Assembly: GCA_036723735.1 (NCBI GenBank)
Contig: DAIMGT010000019.1
Span: 1 to 52,021, forward strand
Length of the DNA stretch: 52,021 nucleotides
DNA from: UBA4656 sp002405525
GTDB lineage: Bacteria > Pseudomonadota > Gammaproteobacteria > Xanthomonadales > Ahniellaceae
Reading direction: 5' to 3'
The translations under genes and the position numbers were made by a program. The stretch's first letter is position 1, and each line of letters starts with the position of its first letter. Positions 16,350 through 26,900 of this stretch are shown in pieces. The notes beneath the pieces were generated by a model, which saw only the letters and a list, made by a program, of their open reading frames with translations, was not told the DNA's origin and did not search any database.

Positions 16350-18212
16350 ATGGCCGACACGCCCCGCAAGCCCAATTTCTTCGTCCGCCTCGTCCGCTTC
16401 ATCTGGGGCGGGGTGAACTTCGCCCGCCGGCTGGTGTTCGGCACCCTCGCTCTACTGCTGCTGGTCGGCATGATCGCCAGCCTTGGCGGCAAGGGTCCGA
16501 CGTTGCAGGAGAAGACCGCGCTGGTCATCGCGCCCAAGGGGGCGATCGTCGAGCAGTACTCCGGCAGTCCTGCCGACCGCGCGCTGGCCCGGGCGCTCGG
16601 CGAGGAGGTATTCGAGACCCAGCTGCGCGACATCCTGCGCGCGATCGACGGCGCTGCGTCCGACCCCAACATCGACCGCATCGTGATCGTGCCCGACCGC
16701 CTGGCGTCGGCCGGCTACGCCACCCTGCTCGAGATCGGCGCGGCGCTCAAGCGCTTCAAGGCCTCCGGCAAGGAGATCGTCGCCTTCGGCGACGCCATGG
16801 AGCAGCGCGGCTACTTCCTTGCCGCGCACGCCGACAAGGTCTATCTCCACCCCGAAGGCGCGGTGCTGTTGGAGGGCATCGGCCGGTACCGGACGTACTT
16901 CAAGGATGCGTTCGAGAAGTTCGGGGTCGAGGCGCGCCTGTTCCGGGTCGGCGAGTTCAAGTCCGCGGGCGAGCCCTTCATCCGGTCCGACGCCTCGCCG
17001 GAGGCCAAGGAGGCCGACCTGTACTGGATGGGCGACCTATGGCAGCGGTTCCTCGCCGACGTCTCGGCCCTGCGCAAGATCGAGGACGGCAAGTTGGCGG
17101 CCGACATCGACAACTACGTGGCGCTGATCAAGTCGTACTCCGGCGACCTGGCCAAGGTCGCCCTCGAGCAGCGCCTGGTGGACGAACTCAAGACCAAGGA
17201 CGAGGTGCGCGCGATCCTGGCCGAGAAGGGTGCATCGGACAAGGAGAACAAGACCTTCCGTCAGGTCGCGGTAGACGATTACGCGATGTACCTCGCCGCC
17301 AAGGACATGCTCCATGCCGGAAGGCCGGCGGTCGGCATCGTGGTGGCCGAAGGCGAGATCGTCGATGGCATCCAGCCGCCGGGCATGATCGGCGGCGAAT
17401 CGACCGCGCGCCTGATCCGCGATGCGCGCGAGGATGAGAGCGTCAAGGCCGTCGTGCTGCGCGTGGACTCTCCGGGTGGCGGTGTGTTCCCGTCGGAACT
17501 GATCCGCCGCGAGGTGGAACTGACCCGTGCCGCCGGCAAGCCGGTGGTGGTGTCGATGGGCGATCTCGCGGCCTCGGGCGGCTACTGGATCTCGATGAAT
17601 GCCGAGAAGATCTACGCCAGCCCGAGCACGATCACCGGCTCGATCGGCATCTTCGGCCTGTGGGTCAACGTCCCGCAGGCGCTGGGCAAGGTCGGCCTGC
17701 GCACCGACGGCGTCGGCACCACCTGGATCGCGGGCGCGATCGACCCCACGCGCGAGTTCGAGCCGCGCCTCGGCGAGGTCATCCAGGCCGTGATCGACCG
17801 CGGCTACGACCAGTTCATCGGCAAGGTGGCCACCGCGCGCGGCAAGGAGCCGGCGGAGATCGACACCATCGCGCGGGGCAGGGTGTGGAGCGGCGCGCAG
17901 GCCAAGGAGCGCGGCCTGGTCGATGAACTGGGCACCCTCGACGACGCGGTCAAGGCCGCTGCCGCGTCCGCCGGCCTGACGGAATGGCGGCTGCAGTACA
18001 TGGAGAAGGCGCGCTCGCCGTTCGAGCAGGCCTTCGCCGACCTGCTGAAGTCGCGGGTCGGCGCTGCCCTCGCCGCACACGTCGCGCTGCCCTCGGCATG
18101 GCTGCCGCGGGGCACGCTGGACGAAGTCGCGCGCGCGCAGCGCCTGCTCGCCGACGCCGCGCGCAAGCGCCCGGCCGCAATCTACGCGCATTGCGAGTGC
18201 GACGCGCGCTGA
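16350..18212 (+). CDS. sppA: Signal peptide peptidase SppA, 67-kDa type
   Basis: 620 residues, the long form with tandem peptidase-S49 domains. One N-terminal membrane anchor (about 29-47) is followed by the first domain with the catalytic lysine in RVGEFKSAGEPF (K204) and the second with the nucleophile in DLAASGGYWIS (S409). This Lys/Ser split between repeats is exactly the E. coli SppA arrangement. It digests leftover signal peptides in the inner membrane from the periplasmic side. It is a single-gene unit ended by a strong intrinsic terminator at 18239-18272. Confidence 0.95.
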   Translation: MADTPRKPNFFVRLVRFIWGGVNFARRLVFGTLALLLLVGMIASLGGKGPTLQEKTALVIAPKGAIVEQYSGSPADRALARALGEEVFETQLRDILRAIDGAASDPNIDRIVIVPDRLASAGYATLLEIGAALKRFKASGKEIVAFGDAMEQRGYFLAAHADKVYLHPEGAVLLEGIGRYRTYFKDAFEKFGVEARLFRVGEFKSAGEPFIRSDASPEAKEADLYWMGDLWQRFLADVSALRKIEDGKLAADIDNYVALIKSYSGDLAKVALEQRLVDELKTKDEVRAILAEKGASDKENKTFRQVAVDDYAMYLAAKDMLHAGRPAVGIVVAEGEIVDGIQPPGMIGGESTARLIRDAREDESVKAVVLRVDSPGGGVFPSELIRREVELTRAAGKPVVVSMGDLAASGGYWISMNAEKIYASPSTITGSIGIFGLWVNVPQALGKVGLRTDGVGTTWIAGAIDPTREFEPRLGEVIQAVIDRGYDQFIGKVATARGKEPAEIDTIARGRVWSGAQAKERGLVDELGTLDDAVKAAAASAGLTEWRLQYMEKARSPFEQAFADLLKSRVGAALAAHVALPSAWLPRGTLDEVARAQRLLADAARKRPAAIYAHCECDAR

Positions 18213-18238
18213 CGTCGCGCGCGAACGATTCGCATTGG

Positions 18239-18272
18239 AACCGCGGGCCTCATGGGTCCGCGGTTTTTTTTT
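18239..18272 (+). terminator. Rho-independent terminator of sppA
   Basis: An 11-bp stem AACCGCGGGCC / GGTCCGCGGTT (one G-T pair) with loop TCATG, running directly into nine T residues. It starts 27 bases after the sppA stop and means that the downstream propionyl-CoA synthase operon needs its own promoter in 18273-18414. Confidence 0.95.
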
Positions 18273-18414
18273 GCGGCCGCTGGCGCACGGATCGGGCCTG
18301 GGCGACACTGGGCGTCCGGCGAGCCAGCCGCTGCGCGCCGGGGCGTCACCCGCCGTGAACAGGTGCGCGGCTGCGTTGCCCGGCCGTTTCGCGGGACCCA
18401 CGAGAGGTGAGTGC

Positions 18415-21400
18415 ATGTCGAGTCGGCTCGATTCCGATGCCTGCCCGCCGGCGGTGGCGTCGCGTCCTCCGCAGCGCAATCCGCTGCGCAGCCGCGCCGA
18501 CTGGGATGCGATGCGGGCCGCCGTGCTCGCCGACCCGGGTGCCTTCCACGGCACGATCGCGCGCCGCAACCTGCACTGGTTCGTGCCCGGCGTCGGCGCC
18601 GTCGGGGCCTGGCTGTCGTTCGACGACCGCAGCGGCACCTGGTCGGGCTGGGACGCGGGCACCGGCGCGCCGGTCGCCCCCGCGCTGGATGCCGGCTTCG
18701 CACCGTGGGCGCGTGCGTTCGACGACCGCGAGGCGCCGCAGTACCGCTGGTTCGAGGGCGCGCTGACCAACGCCTGCTTCAACGAGGTCGACCGCCACGT
18801 GCTGGCCGGACATGGCGATGAGCCCGCACTCGTGTTCGAAGGCGACCGCTGGGACCAGTCGCTCAACGGCGGGCGAGGCGGTCCGGTGGTCGGTTATCCG
18901 GTGTCGCGCAAGCGCCTTCTGCTGGAGGTGGCGCGCGCCGCGCTCGTGCTGCGCGCCATCGGGCTCGCCGCCGGCGACCGCATTGCGCTCAACATGCCCA
19001 ACATCCCGGAGCAGGTGTATTACACCGAGGCCGCCAAACGGCTGGGCATCCTCTACACCCCGGTGTTCGGCGGCTTCTCCGACAAGACGCTGTCGGACCG
19101 CATCCACGACGCCGGCGCGCGGGTGGTGATCACCGCCGACGGCGGCTGGCGCAACGCGCAGGTGGTGCCGTTCAAGGAGGCTTACACCGACGCCGCGCTC
19201 GACAACTACGTGCCGGTGGAAGTCGCGCTCGCGGTGCTGCGCGCGAGCCTCGCATCGATGGGCGTGGCCGACGGGCGCGCCGCGCACATCGTGCAGCGCG
19301 TCGCCGAGGCCGTGCGCGGCGAGATCACGGTCGAGCGCAGCGACCTGATGCGCGGCGTGGGCCGTGCGCTGGCGGATCTTTCGTCCGGCGCCGAGGCGAT
19401 CGACGCCGCCGAGGCGAGCCGCATCCGCACCGGGCTGGCGCGCGCGCTGGTCGACACCCCGCCGCGCGTGTCGGCGGTGGTGGTGGTGCGCTACACCGCG
19501 CAGCCCAACCTGCTGTGGCGCGCCGAGCGCGACCGCTGGAGCCACGAGCTGCTGTCGGCCGCTTCCGCGCAGCTGCTGGCCGCCGCGCGCGGCGCGGGCT
19601 TCGACGCCACGTCCGAGGACGCGCTGCTCGCCTTGCCCGACCGCGACTTCGTCGCCGCGGTCTGGGCCGCCTGCCCGCCGCAGCCGGTGGACGCCGAGTA
19701 TCCGCTGTTCCTGATCTACACCTCCGGTTCCACCGGCAAGCCGAAGGGCGTGGTCCACGTGCACGGCGGCTATGTGGCCGGCGTGGCCGAGACGATGCGC
19801 GTGGCCTTCGACGCCCAGCCCGGCGACGTGATGTACGTGGTCGCCGATCCCGGCTGGATCACCGGCCAGAGCTACATGATCAGCGCGGCACTCGCCACCC
19901 GCGTCACCAGCGTGGTGGCCGAGGCGGCCCCGGTGTTCCCGTCGGCCGGCCGCTTCGCCTCGATCATCGAACGCTACGGCGTGTCGATCTTCAAGGCCGG
20001 CGTGACCTTCCTCAAGAGCGTGATGCAGGACCCGCAGAACGCCGAGGACGTGCGCCGCCACGACCTGTCCGGCCTGCGCGTGTGCACCTTCTGCGCCGAG
20101 CCCACCTCGCCGGCCGTGCAGCAGTTCGGCATGGACCTGATGTGCCCCTGGTACATCAATTCCTACTGGGCCACCGAGCACGGCGGCATCGTGTGGACGC
20201 ACTTCTTCGGCAACGGCGATTTCCCGCTGCGCGCCGATGCGCACACCTATCCGCTGCCGTGGGTGCTGGGCGAGGTCTGGGTGGCCGACGGCGAGCCGGT
20301 CGACGGCCGCGTGCCCGCGCGCGCGGCGGAAACGGGCGAGAAGGGCGAGATCGTGATCGCCGCGCCCTATCCGTACCTGTGCCGCACGATCTGGGGTGAT
20401 GCCGCGCGGTTCGCGGTGGAAGCGCGCGACGGCGGCCTGCGCGTGGCCGGCGCCTGGCGCGGCGACGCCGCGCGCTACGCGCAGACCTACTGGACGCGCT
20501 GGCAGGGCCGGCTGGCCTACACCCAGGGCGATTTCGCAGTGCGTTTCGACGACGGCGGCTTCTCGCTGCACGGGCGCAGCGACGACGTGATCAACGTGTC
20601 CGGGCACCGCATCGGCACCGAGGAGATCGAGGGCGCGATCCTGCGCGACAAGCAGGTCAAGCCCGATTCGCCGGTCGGCAACGCGATCGTGGTCGGCGCG
20701 CCGCACCGCGAGAAGGGCCTCACGCCGCTGGCCTTCGTGAAACCGGTCGCCGGCCGCCGCCTGACCGCCGACGACCGCCGGCGGCTGGCCGAACTGGTGC
20801 GCAGCGAGAAGGGCGCGACCGCGGTGCCGGCGGACTTCATCGAGGTCGGCGCGTTTCCCGAGACGCGCAGCGGCAAGTACATGCGGCGCATGCTGCGCGC
20901 GCTGGTCGAAGGCCAGCCGGTCGGGGACACCAGCACCCTGCGCAACCCGGAATCGATCGACGAGATCGCGCGCGCGATCGCCACCTGGCAGGAGCGCCAG
21001 CGGATCAGCGAGTCGCAGCGCCGCTTCGAGTCCTGGCGCTTCCTGCGCGTGCAGTACCACCCGATCGCCGCCAATGCGCGCGTGGCGGTGGTGACGGTGG
21101 CCAACCCCCCGGTCAATGCGCTCAACGAGCGCGCGCTCGACGAACTGGTCACCGTGGTCGACCATCTGTCGCGGCGCGACGACGTGGCGGTGGTGGTGTT
21201 CACCGGCGACGGCACCGGGTCGTTCGTGGCCGGCGCCGACATCCGCCAGCTGCTCGACGACGTGCACACGCTGGACGAGGCGCAGCCGCTGCCCAACGTC
21301 GCCCACCTCGCGTTCCGCAAGATCGAGCGCATGGACAAGCCGAGCATCGCCGCGATCAACGGCGTCGCACTCGGCGGCGGGCTGGAGTTCGCGCTGGCCT

Positions 21401-23913
21401 GCCACTACCGCATCGCCGAGCCGACCGCGGTGTTCGGCCAGCCTGAGATCCGCCTGCGCCTGCTGCCCGGCTACGGCGGCACGCAGCGCCTGCCGCGCCT
21501 GCTCGCCGAGCGCGCCGCCGATCCCGCCGCGGGCCTGGTGCGCGCGCTGCAGGTGCTGCTCGGCGGCCGCACGCTGGACGCCGACGAAGGCCGCGCCATC
21601 GGCCTGCTCGACGAGGTGGTCGGCGCGCCGACCGACGTGCTCGGCCGCGCGGTCGCGCTGGCGCGCGAGTTCGTCGCCGGCGTCGGCCCGCTGGTCGACG
21701 CGCACGCGCGCCGCAAGGCGCAGAACCTCGCCTGGCAGCGCCCCGGTGCGGCGCCGCTCGATGCCGCGCTGGCCGATGCCGACATCGCGCGCATCCTGCG
21801 CCAGTCGGCGCGCGCGGGCCGCGAGGTGGCGGCGAAACGCCTCGTCGAGGCGCTGTCGACCGGCTGGACCCAGGGTCTCGACGCCGGGCTCGAGCGCGAG
21901 GCGCGATTGTTCGCCGAAGCCGTGGTCGATCCCGAAGGCGGCAAGCGCGGCATCCGCGACTTCATCGAGCGGCGCAGCGCCGCGCTGCCCACGCGGGCCG
22001 CGCCCGCGCGCCCCGCGGCGCAGGAGCTGATCGCGCGCGGCGAGCTGCTGCCGGTCGGCGCGCCGTTCTTCCCCGGTTTCACGCCGATCCCGCCGCTGCA
22101 GTACGCCTTCGCGGTGACCAGGGATGCGGAGAGCGGCGAGCCGGTGTTCGACGATCCCGTGCGCTCCGAGCGCGAGGTCATCGTGCCGGTGGAGACCCCG
22201 GGACCGAACGAGGCCCTGGTCTACGTGCTGACCTCCGAGGTCAACTTCAACGACGTCTGGGCCCTGGTCGGCATCCCGATCTCGCCCTTCGACAGCCACG
22301 ACGAGGACGTGCACGTCACCGGCTCCGGCGGCATGGGCCTGGTGGTGGCGCTGGGCGAGGCGGCGCAGGCACAGGGCCGGCTCAAGGTGGGCGACCTGTG
22401 CGTGGTGTTCGCCGGCCAGTACGACCTGCTGGCGCCGATCGCCGGCCTCGACCCGATGTTCGCCGACTTCCACATCCAGGGCTACGAGACGCCCAACGGC
22501 AGCCACCAGCAGTTCCTGCGCGTGCAGGCGCCGCAGTTGCATCCGCTGCCGGCGGACCTGTCGCTGGAGCAGGCCGGCTCCTACGTGCTCAACCTCGGCA
22601 CCGCGGTGCGCGCGCTGTTCACCGTGCTCGGCGTGCAGCCGGGCCGCACGCTGTTCGTTGAGGGCGCGGCCACCGGCACCGGGCTGGAAGCGCTCAAGGC
22701 CGCGCGCCGCAACGGGCTGTCGGCGATCGGCCTGGTGTCGAGCGCGGACCGCGCGGCGGTGGTGCAGGCGGAAGGTGGCAGCGCGCTCAACCGGCGCGAT
22801 CCGCGCTACGCGGGCCTGTTCACCATCGTGCCGCGCGGACGCGAGGCGATCCGCGACTGGGTCGCGCGCGGCCAGGTGCTGCTCGACGACGCGCGCGCCG
22901 GCAACGGCGGGCGGCTGGCCGACTTCGCCGTCTCGCACGCGGGCGAACTCGCCTTCCCGCGCACCGTGCAGCTGCTCGAGGACGGTGGCACGGTGACCTT
23001 CTACGGCGCCTCGTCCGGCTACTACTTCAGTTTCGTCGGCCGCAAGGGCGGGCTCGCGCCGGGCGAGATGCTGCGCCGCGCGTCGATGCGCGCGGGCGAG
23101 GCGGTGCTGGTCTGGTACGGCGTGGGTCTCGCGAAGGGCGAGCTGGTCGATGCGCCCGGGCTGGAGGCCATCGAGGCCGCGCGCGCGGCCGGCGGGCGCA
23201 TCGCGGTGGTGTGCGCCACCGATGCGCAGCGCGAGTTCGTGCAGTCGCTGGGCTTCGGCGACGGCATCCGCGGCGTGGCCTCGATCGAGGAGATCGCGCG
23301 CCGCGCCGGCGCCGATTTCGAGTGGCCCGACGGCATGCCCGAACTGCCCGACACGCGCACGAAGATCGCCGAATTCCGCGAGGCCGTGCGCGCCTTCCAG
23401 GAACGCACGCTCAAGCCGGTGGCGAGCGCGGTCGGACGCTTCCTGCGCTCGGCCGACAACCCGCGCGGGCAGCCGGAGGTCATCATCGAGCGCGCGGGAC
23501 ACGACGCGCTCGCGGTGTCGACCTCGCTGGTGATGCCCTACACCGGCCGCGTGGTGTACTTCGAGGACATGGAGTACGGGCGCTACACCTTCTACGCGCC
23601 GCAGGTCTGGTACCGGCACCGCCAGGTGCTGTGCCCGACGCTCACCATCCGCGGCACGCACCTCAACAACCCGTACGAGGTCACGCTGATGAACCGCATG
23701 GTCGACGCCGGCCTGCTCGGCGTGACCGATCCGGTGATGGTGCCGTGGCAGGACCTGCCGAAGGCGCACCAGGCGATGTGGGACAACCGCCACGCCGGCG
23801 CCAACTACGTGTGCAACCACGCGCTGCCGGCCGCCGGCCTGCGCTCGCGCGAGCAGTTGTTCGAGGCCTGGGCCGCGCAGTTGGCCGAAGGGGAAGGGGA
23901 ACACCATGGCTGA
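18415..23913 (+). CDS. pcs: Propionyl-CoA synthase (trifunctional)
   Basis: 1832 residues, close to the roughly 1820 of the Chloroflexus aurantiacus enzyme, with the same three fused activities. The 3-hydroxypropionyl-CoA synthetase domain (1-860) has the ATP motif YTSGSTGKPKG at 435-445 and the catalytic C-terminal lysine in ETRSGKYMRR (K821). The enoyl-CoA hydratase domain (about 875-1190) has GADIRQL, ALGGGLEFALACHYRI and FGQPEIRLRLLPGYGGTQRL. The enoyl-CoA reductase domain (about 1215-1832) resembles crotonyl-CoA reductase/carboxylase, with GAATGTGLEALKAA binding NADPH. Overall: 3-hydroxypropionate + ATP + CoA + NADPH gives propionyl-CoA + AMP + PPi. The start at 18415 follows GAGAGGTGA. 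The stop overlaps mcr by eight bases, so the two are translationally coupled. Confidence 0.95.
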   Translation: MSSRLDSDACPPAVASRPPQRNPLRSRADWDAMRAAVLADPGAFHGTIARRNLHWFVPGVGAVGAWLSFDDRSGTWSGWDAGTGAPVAPALDAGFAPWARAFDDREAPQYRWFEGALTNACFNEVDRHVLAGHGDEPALVFEGDRWDQSLNGGRGGPVVGYPVSRKRLLLEVARAALVLRAIGLAAGDRIALNMPNIPEQVYYTEAAKRLGILYTPVFGGFSDKTLSDRIHDAGARVVITADGGWRNAQVVPFKEAYTDAALDNYVPVEVALAVLRASLASMGVADGRAAHIVQRVAEAVRGEITVERSDLMRGVGRALADLSSGAEAIDAAEASRIRTGLARALVDTPPRVSAVVVVRYTAQPNLLWRAERDRWSHELLSAASAQLLAAARGAGFDATSEDALLALPDRDFVAAVWAACPPQPVDAEYPLFLIYTSGSTGKPKGVVHVHGGYVAGVAETMRVAFDAQPGDVMYVVADPGWITGQSYMISAALATRVTSVVAEAAPVFPSAGRFASIIERYGVSIFKAGVTFLKSVMQDPQNAEDVRRHDLSGLRVCTFCAEPTSPAVQQFGMDLMCPWYINSYWATEHGGIVWTHFFGNGDFPLRADAHTYPLPWVLGEVWVADGEPVDGRVPARAAETGEKGEIVIAAPYPYLCRTIWGDAARFAVEARDGGLRVAGAWRGDAARYAQTYWTRWQGRLAYTQGDFAVRFDDGGFSLHGRSDDVINVSGHRIGTEEIEGAILRDKQVKPDSPVGNAIVVGAPHREKGLTPLAFVKPVAGRRLTADDRRRLAELVRSEKGATAVPADFIEVGAFPETRSGKYMRRMLRALVEGQPVGDTSTLRNPESIDEIARAIATWQERQRISESQRRFESWRFLRVQYHPIAANARVAVVTVANPPVNALNERALDELVTVVDHLSRRDDVAVVVFTGDGTGSFVAGADIRQLLDDVHTLDEAQPLPNVAHLAFRKIERMDKPSIAAINGVALGGGLEFALACHYRIAEPTAVFGQPEIRLRLLPGYGGTQRLPRLLAERAADPAAGLVRALQVLLGGRTLDADEGRAIGLLDEVVGAPTDVLGRAVALAREFVAGVGPLVDAHARRKAQNLAWQRPGAAPLDAALADADIARILRQSARAGREVAAKRLVEALSTGWTQGLDAGLEREARLFAEAVVDPEGGKRGIRDFIERRSAALPTRAAPARPAAQELIARGELLPVGAPFFPGFTPIPPLQYAFAVTRDAESGEPVFDDPVRSEREVIVPVETPGPNEALVYVLTSEVNFNDVWALVGIPISPFDSHDEDVHVTGSGGMGLVVALGEAAQAQGRLKVGDLCVVFAGQYDLLAPIAGLDPMFADFHIQGYETPNGSHQQFLRVQAPQLHPLPADLSLEQAGSYVLNLGTAVRALFTVLGVQPGRTLFVEGAATGTGLEALKAARRNGLSAIGLVSSADRAAVVQAEGGSALNRRDPRYAGLFTIVPRGREAIRDWVARGQVLLDDARAGNGGRLADFAVSHAGELAFPRTVQLLEDGGTVTFYGASSGYYFSFVGRKGGLAPGEMLRRASMRAGEAVLVWYGVGLAKGELVDAPGLEAIEAARAAGGRIAVVCATDAQREFVQSLGFGDGIRGVASIEEIARRAGADFEWPDGMPELPDTRTKIAEFREAVRAFQERTLKPVASAVGRFLRSADNPRGQPEVIIERAGHDALAVSTSLVMPYTGRVVYFEDMEYGRYTFYAPQVWYRHRQVLCPTLTIRGTHLNNPYEVTLMNRMVDAGLLGVTDPVMVPWQDLPKAHQAMWDNRHAGANYVCNHALPAAGLRSREQLFEAWAAQLAEGEGEHHG

Positions 23914-26900
23914 GCGTCGCAAGGGCCGCACGGCGGCGAAGGCATCGGCCCGGCCGGTCGCCAAGGCATCGAAGCAGGCGGCGCCGAAGTCGGCCGGCAA
24001 GCCCGCCGCGACAGCGGCCGCAAGACCGGCCGCGAAGGCGCCCGCACCCGCGGCGCGGCCCGCCGCGCCCGCCGGCCGCCTCGCCGGCAAGGTCGCCTTC
24101 ATCACTGGGGCTGCCGGCAACATCGGCACCGACATCGTGCGCCTCTACCTCGCCGAGGGCGCCCGGGTCGCGATGGCCGGACGCGACGTGGCGAAGTTGA
24201 ACGCCGCGCGCGCCGCCCTGCTGGCCGAGGCCGGCGCACCGGACGACCACGCCCTGGTGGTGCCGATGGACGGCGGCGACCCGGCGCAGGTGCACACCGC
24301 AATCGCGGCCACGGTCGCGGCCTGGGGCCGGATCGACGTGCTGGTGAACAACGCCGGATCGTCGGGTCCCAAGCAGCGTCTCGAAGACCTGCCGCTCGAC
24401 CGCGCCGATCTCGACGCCGCGCGCGCCGCGGGCTCGACCGACACCGAGAGCGTGCTGGATGCCGCGCGCAGCCTGCTCGGCATGGCCTGGTACGTGATCC
24501 GCGCGGCGCTGCCGCACCTCGCGCCCGGCGCGTCGATCGTCAACGTCACCACCATCTTCTCGCGCACCGAGTACTTCGGCCGCGCCGCCTACGTGGTGCC
24601 CAAGGCCGCCTTCAACGCGCTGTCGCGCAACCTCGCGCTGGAGCTCGGCGCGCGCGGCATCCGGGTCAACACCGTGCTGCCCGGCCCGATCGACAGCGAG
24701 CGCATCCGCAACGTGTTCGCCGCGATGGACAAGCTGCGCCATGGCACCCGCGGCACCACCGCGCGCGAGTTCATCGACCGCATGTCGCTGGCGCGCGCGC
24801 GCGACGGCGTGCCCGAGTTCGGCCTGCCCTCCATCCGCGACGTGGCCAACACGGTGCGCTTCCTCGGCAGCGAGGAGTCGGCGGCCTTCAACGGCCACGA
24901 CTTCGAGGTCACCCACGGGATGGCGGCCGAGGCCGAGAGCAAGAGCACCTGGATGTCGCGGCCGGAGCTGCGCACGGTGGATGGCACCGGGGCCAGGATC
25001 CTGGTCGCGGCCGGCGAGCAGCTCGCGGACGCGCTGGAGATCGCGCGCATCCAGGCGCGCTGCGGCGCCGAGGTGCTGCTCGGCCTGCCGACCGCGGAGC
25101 TGGTCAAGCAGGCCGGCGGCATCCTCGACACGACGCCCGAGGACCGCCGCATCCTGCCGGTGCTGGTCGACCGCACGCGGCCGGCGACGGTGGCGGCGGC
25201 GCTGGCGGCGGAAGCGGGCAGCGGCCGGCTGAGCGGCGCGATCATCCTGCCCACCGCCGGCCCTCACGCGCTGCGCGGCCCGCTGTCGCAGGTTACCGAC
25301 GCCGAGATCGCGGCCTTCATCGAGCGCGAGATCGTCGGCGCGCTGGCCCTGGCGCGCGAACTCTCGCGCTTCTGGCACCACGTCTCCGGCCTGGAGCAGG
25401 GCGCGCGCGTCGTGTTCCTGAGCAACGGCGACGACGGCGCCGGCAACGCGGTGGCCGACGTGCTGCGCGCGGCGGTGGAGGAACTGCTGCGCGTCTGGCG
25501 TCAGGAGTCGGCCGCCGACATGCGCGAGGGCGAGCCGGGCGTGGTGCAGTGGGGCAACCAGCTGCTGCGCTGGTCGAACAGCGAGTCGGAGAACCTGCCC
25601 TTCGCCGGCCGCCAGGTGGCGCGCCTGCTGTTCACGCACCGCCGCATCGAGCCGATCGACCTCTACCTGCCACGCTCGATCCGGGAAGCCACCGGTGCGC
25701 GCCGCGCCGCAGTGCCCGAGATCGAGACCCTGCACGGCCTGCACAAGGGCAAGGTGGCGCTGATCACCGGCGGCTCGTCGGGGATCGGCGGCCAGGTCGC
25801 GCGCTTCCTCGCCGCGGCCGGCGCGCGCGTGATGCTGGTCGCGCGCGGGGCGGAGAGCCTGACCGCGACGCGCGACGGCATCGTGGCCGAACTGGAAGAC
25901 AGCGGCTACTGGGGCGCGCGGCGCCGCGTGCAGACCCTGGCCGGCGTGGATGTCGGCGACCTGGCCGCCGTCGAGCACGCGGTCAAGGTGACGCTCGACA
26001 CCTTCGGCCGTGTCGACGTGCTGATCAACTGCGCGGGCGTGGCGGGCGCCGAGGAGATGGTGGTCGACCTGCCGCTGGACGCCTGGCGTTACACGCTGGA
26101 CGCCAACCTGGTGTCGAACTACGCGCTGATGCAGCGCGTGATCCCGCTGATGAAGGCGCAGGGCAGCGGCTACATCCTCAACGTCTCGTCCTACTTCGGC
26201 GGCGAGAAGTACGTCGCGACCCCTTATCCGAACCGGTCCGACTACGCCGTGTCCAAGGCCGGCCAGCGTGCGCTGGCCGAAAGCCTCGCGCGCTTCGTCG
26301 GCCCCGAGATCCAGATCAACGCGATCGCGCCCGGCCCGGTGGAAGGCGAGCGCCTGAAGGGCAAGGGCGGCAAGGCCGGTCTGTTCGAGCGCCGCGGGCG
26401 CCTGATCCTCGAGAACCGTCGCCTCAACGCGGTGTATGCCGCGGTGGTGCGCGGCCTGCGCGCGGGCGAGCCGGTCGACACCCTGCTGGAGTGGATCGCG
26501 GTCAACGACGTCGCGCGCATCCTCGAAGGCGACGCGCCGGCGCCGTTGGCGCGACTGGCAACCACGGTGGCGGCTGAGGCCGAGGCCGGCGCCGGCGCGA
26601 CCTGGGACCGCTACATGGTCAACGCCTCCATCGCGCGCAAGCTGGTGGGTCGACTGTCGTGCGCCGGCTACCTGGTCGGCGACGAGGGACTGGCGGCGGG
26701 CGAGGACTGCATCGTCCGGCTGGCCACGCCGCCCGAACCCTTCCTGCCGCCTGGCCAGGTGCGCACCGAGGCGGCCAAGATCCGCGACGGCGTGCTCTCC
26801 CTGCTGCACCTGCGGCGCATGCCGACCGAGACGGAAGTGGCGTTGGCCACGGTGTACTTCCTCGCCGACCGGGCGATCAGTGGCGAGACCTTCCAGCCCT

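Noticed and set aside
18346..24135. A 1929-codon open frame on the minus strand across pcs, and similar very long antisense frames (for example 40785-46682 and 23681-27337).
   Set aside because: They mirror real genes in a very GC-rich genome, where stop codons are rare. Their translations are Arg/His/Ala/Gly-rich low-complexity text with no domains, while the opposite strand encodes recognisable enzymes.
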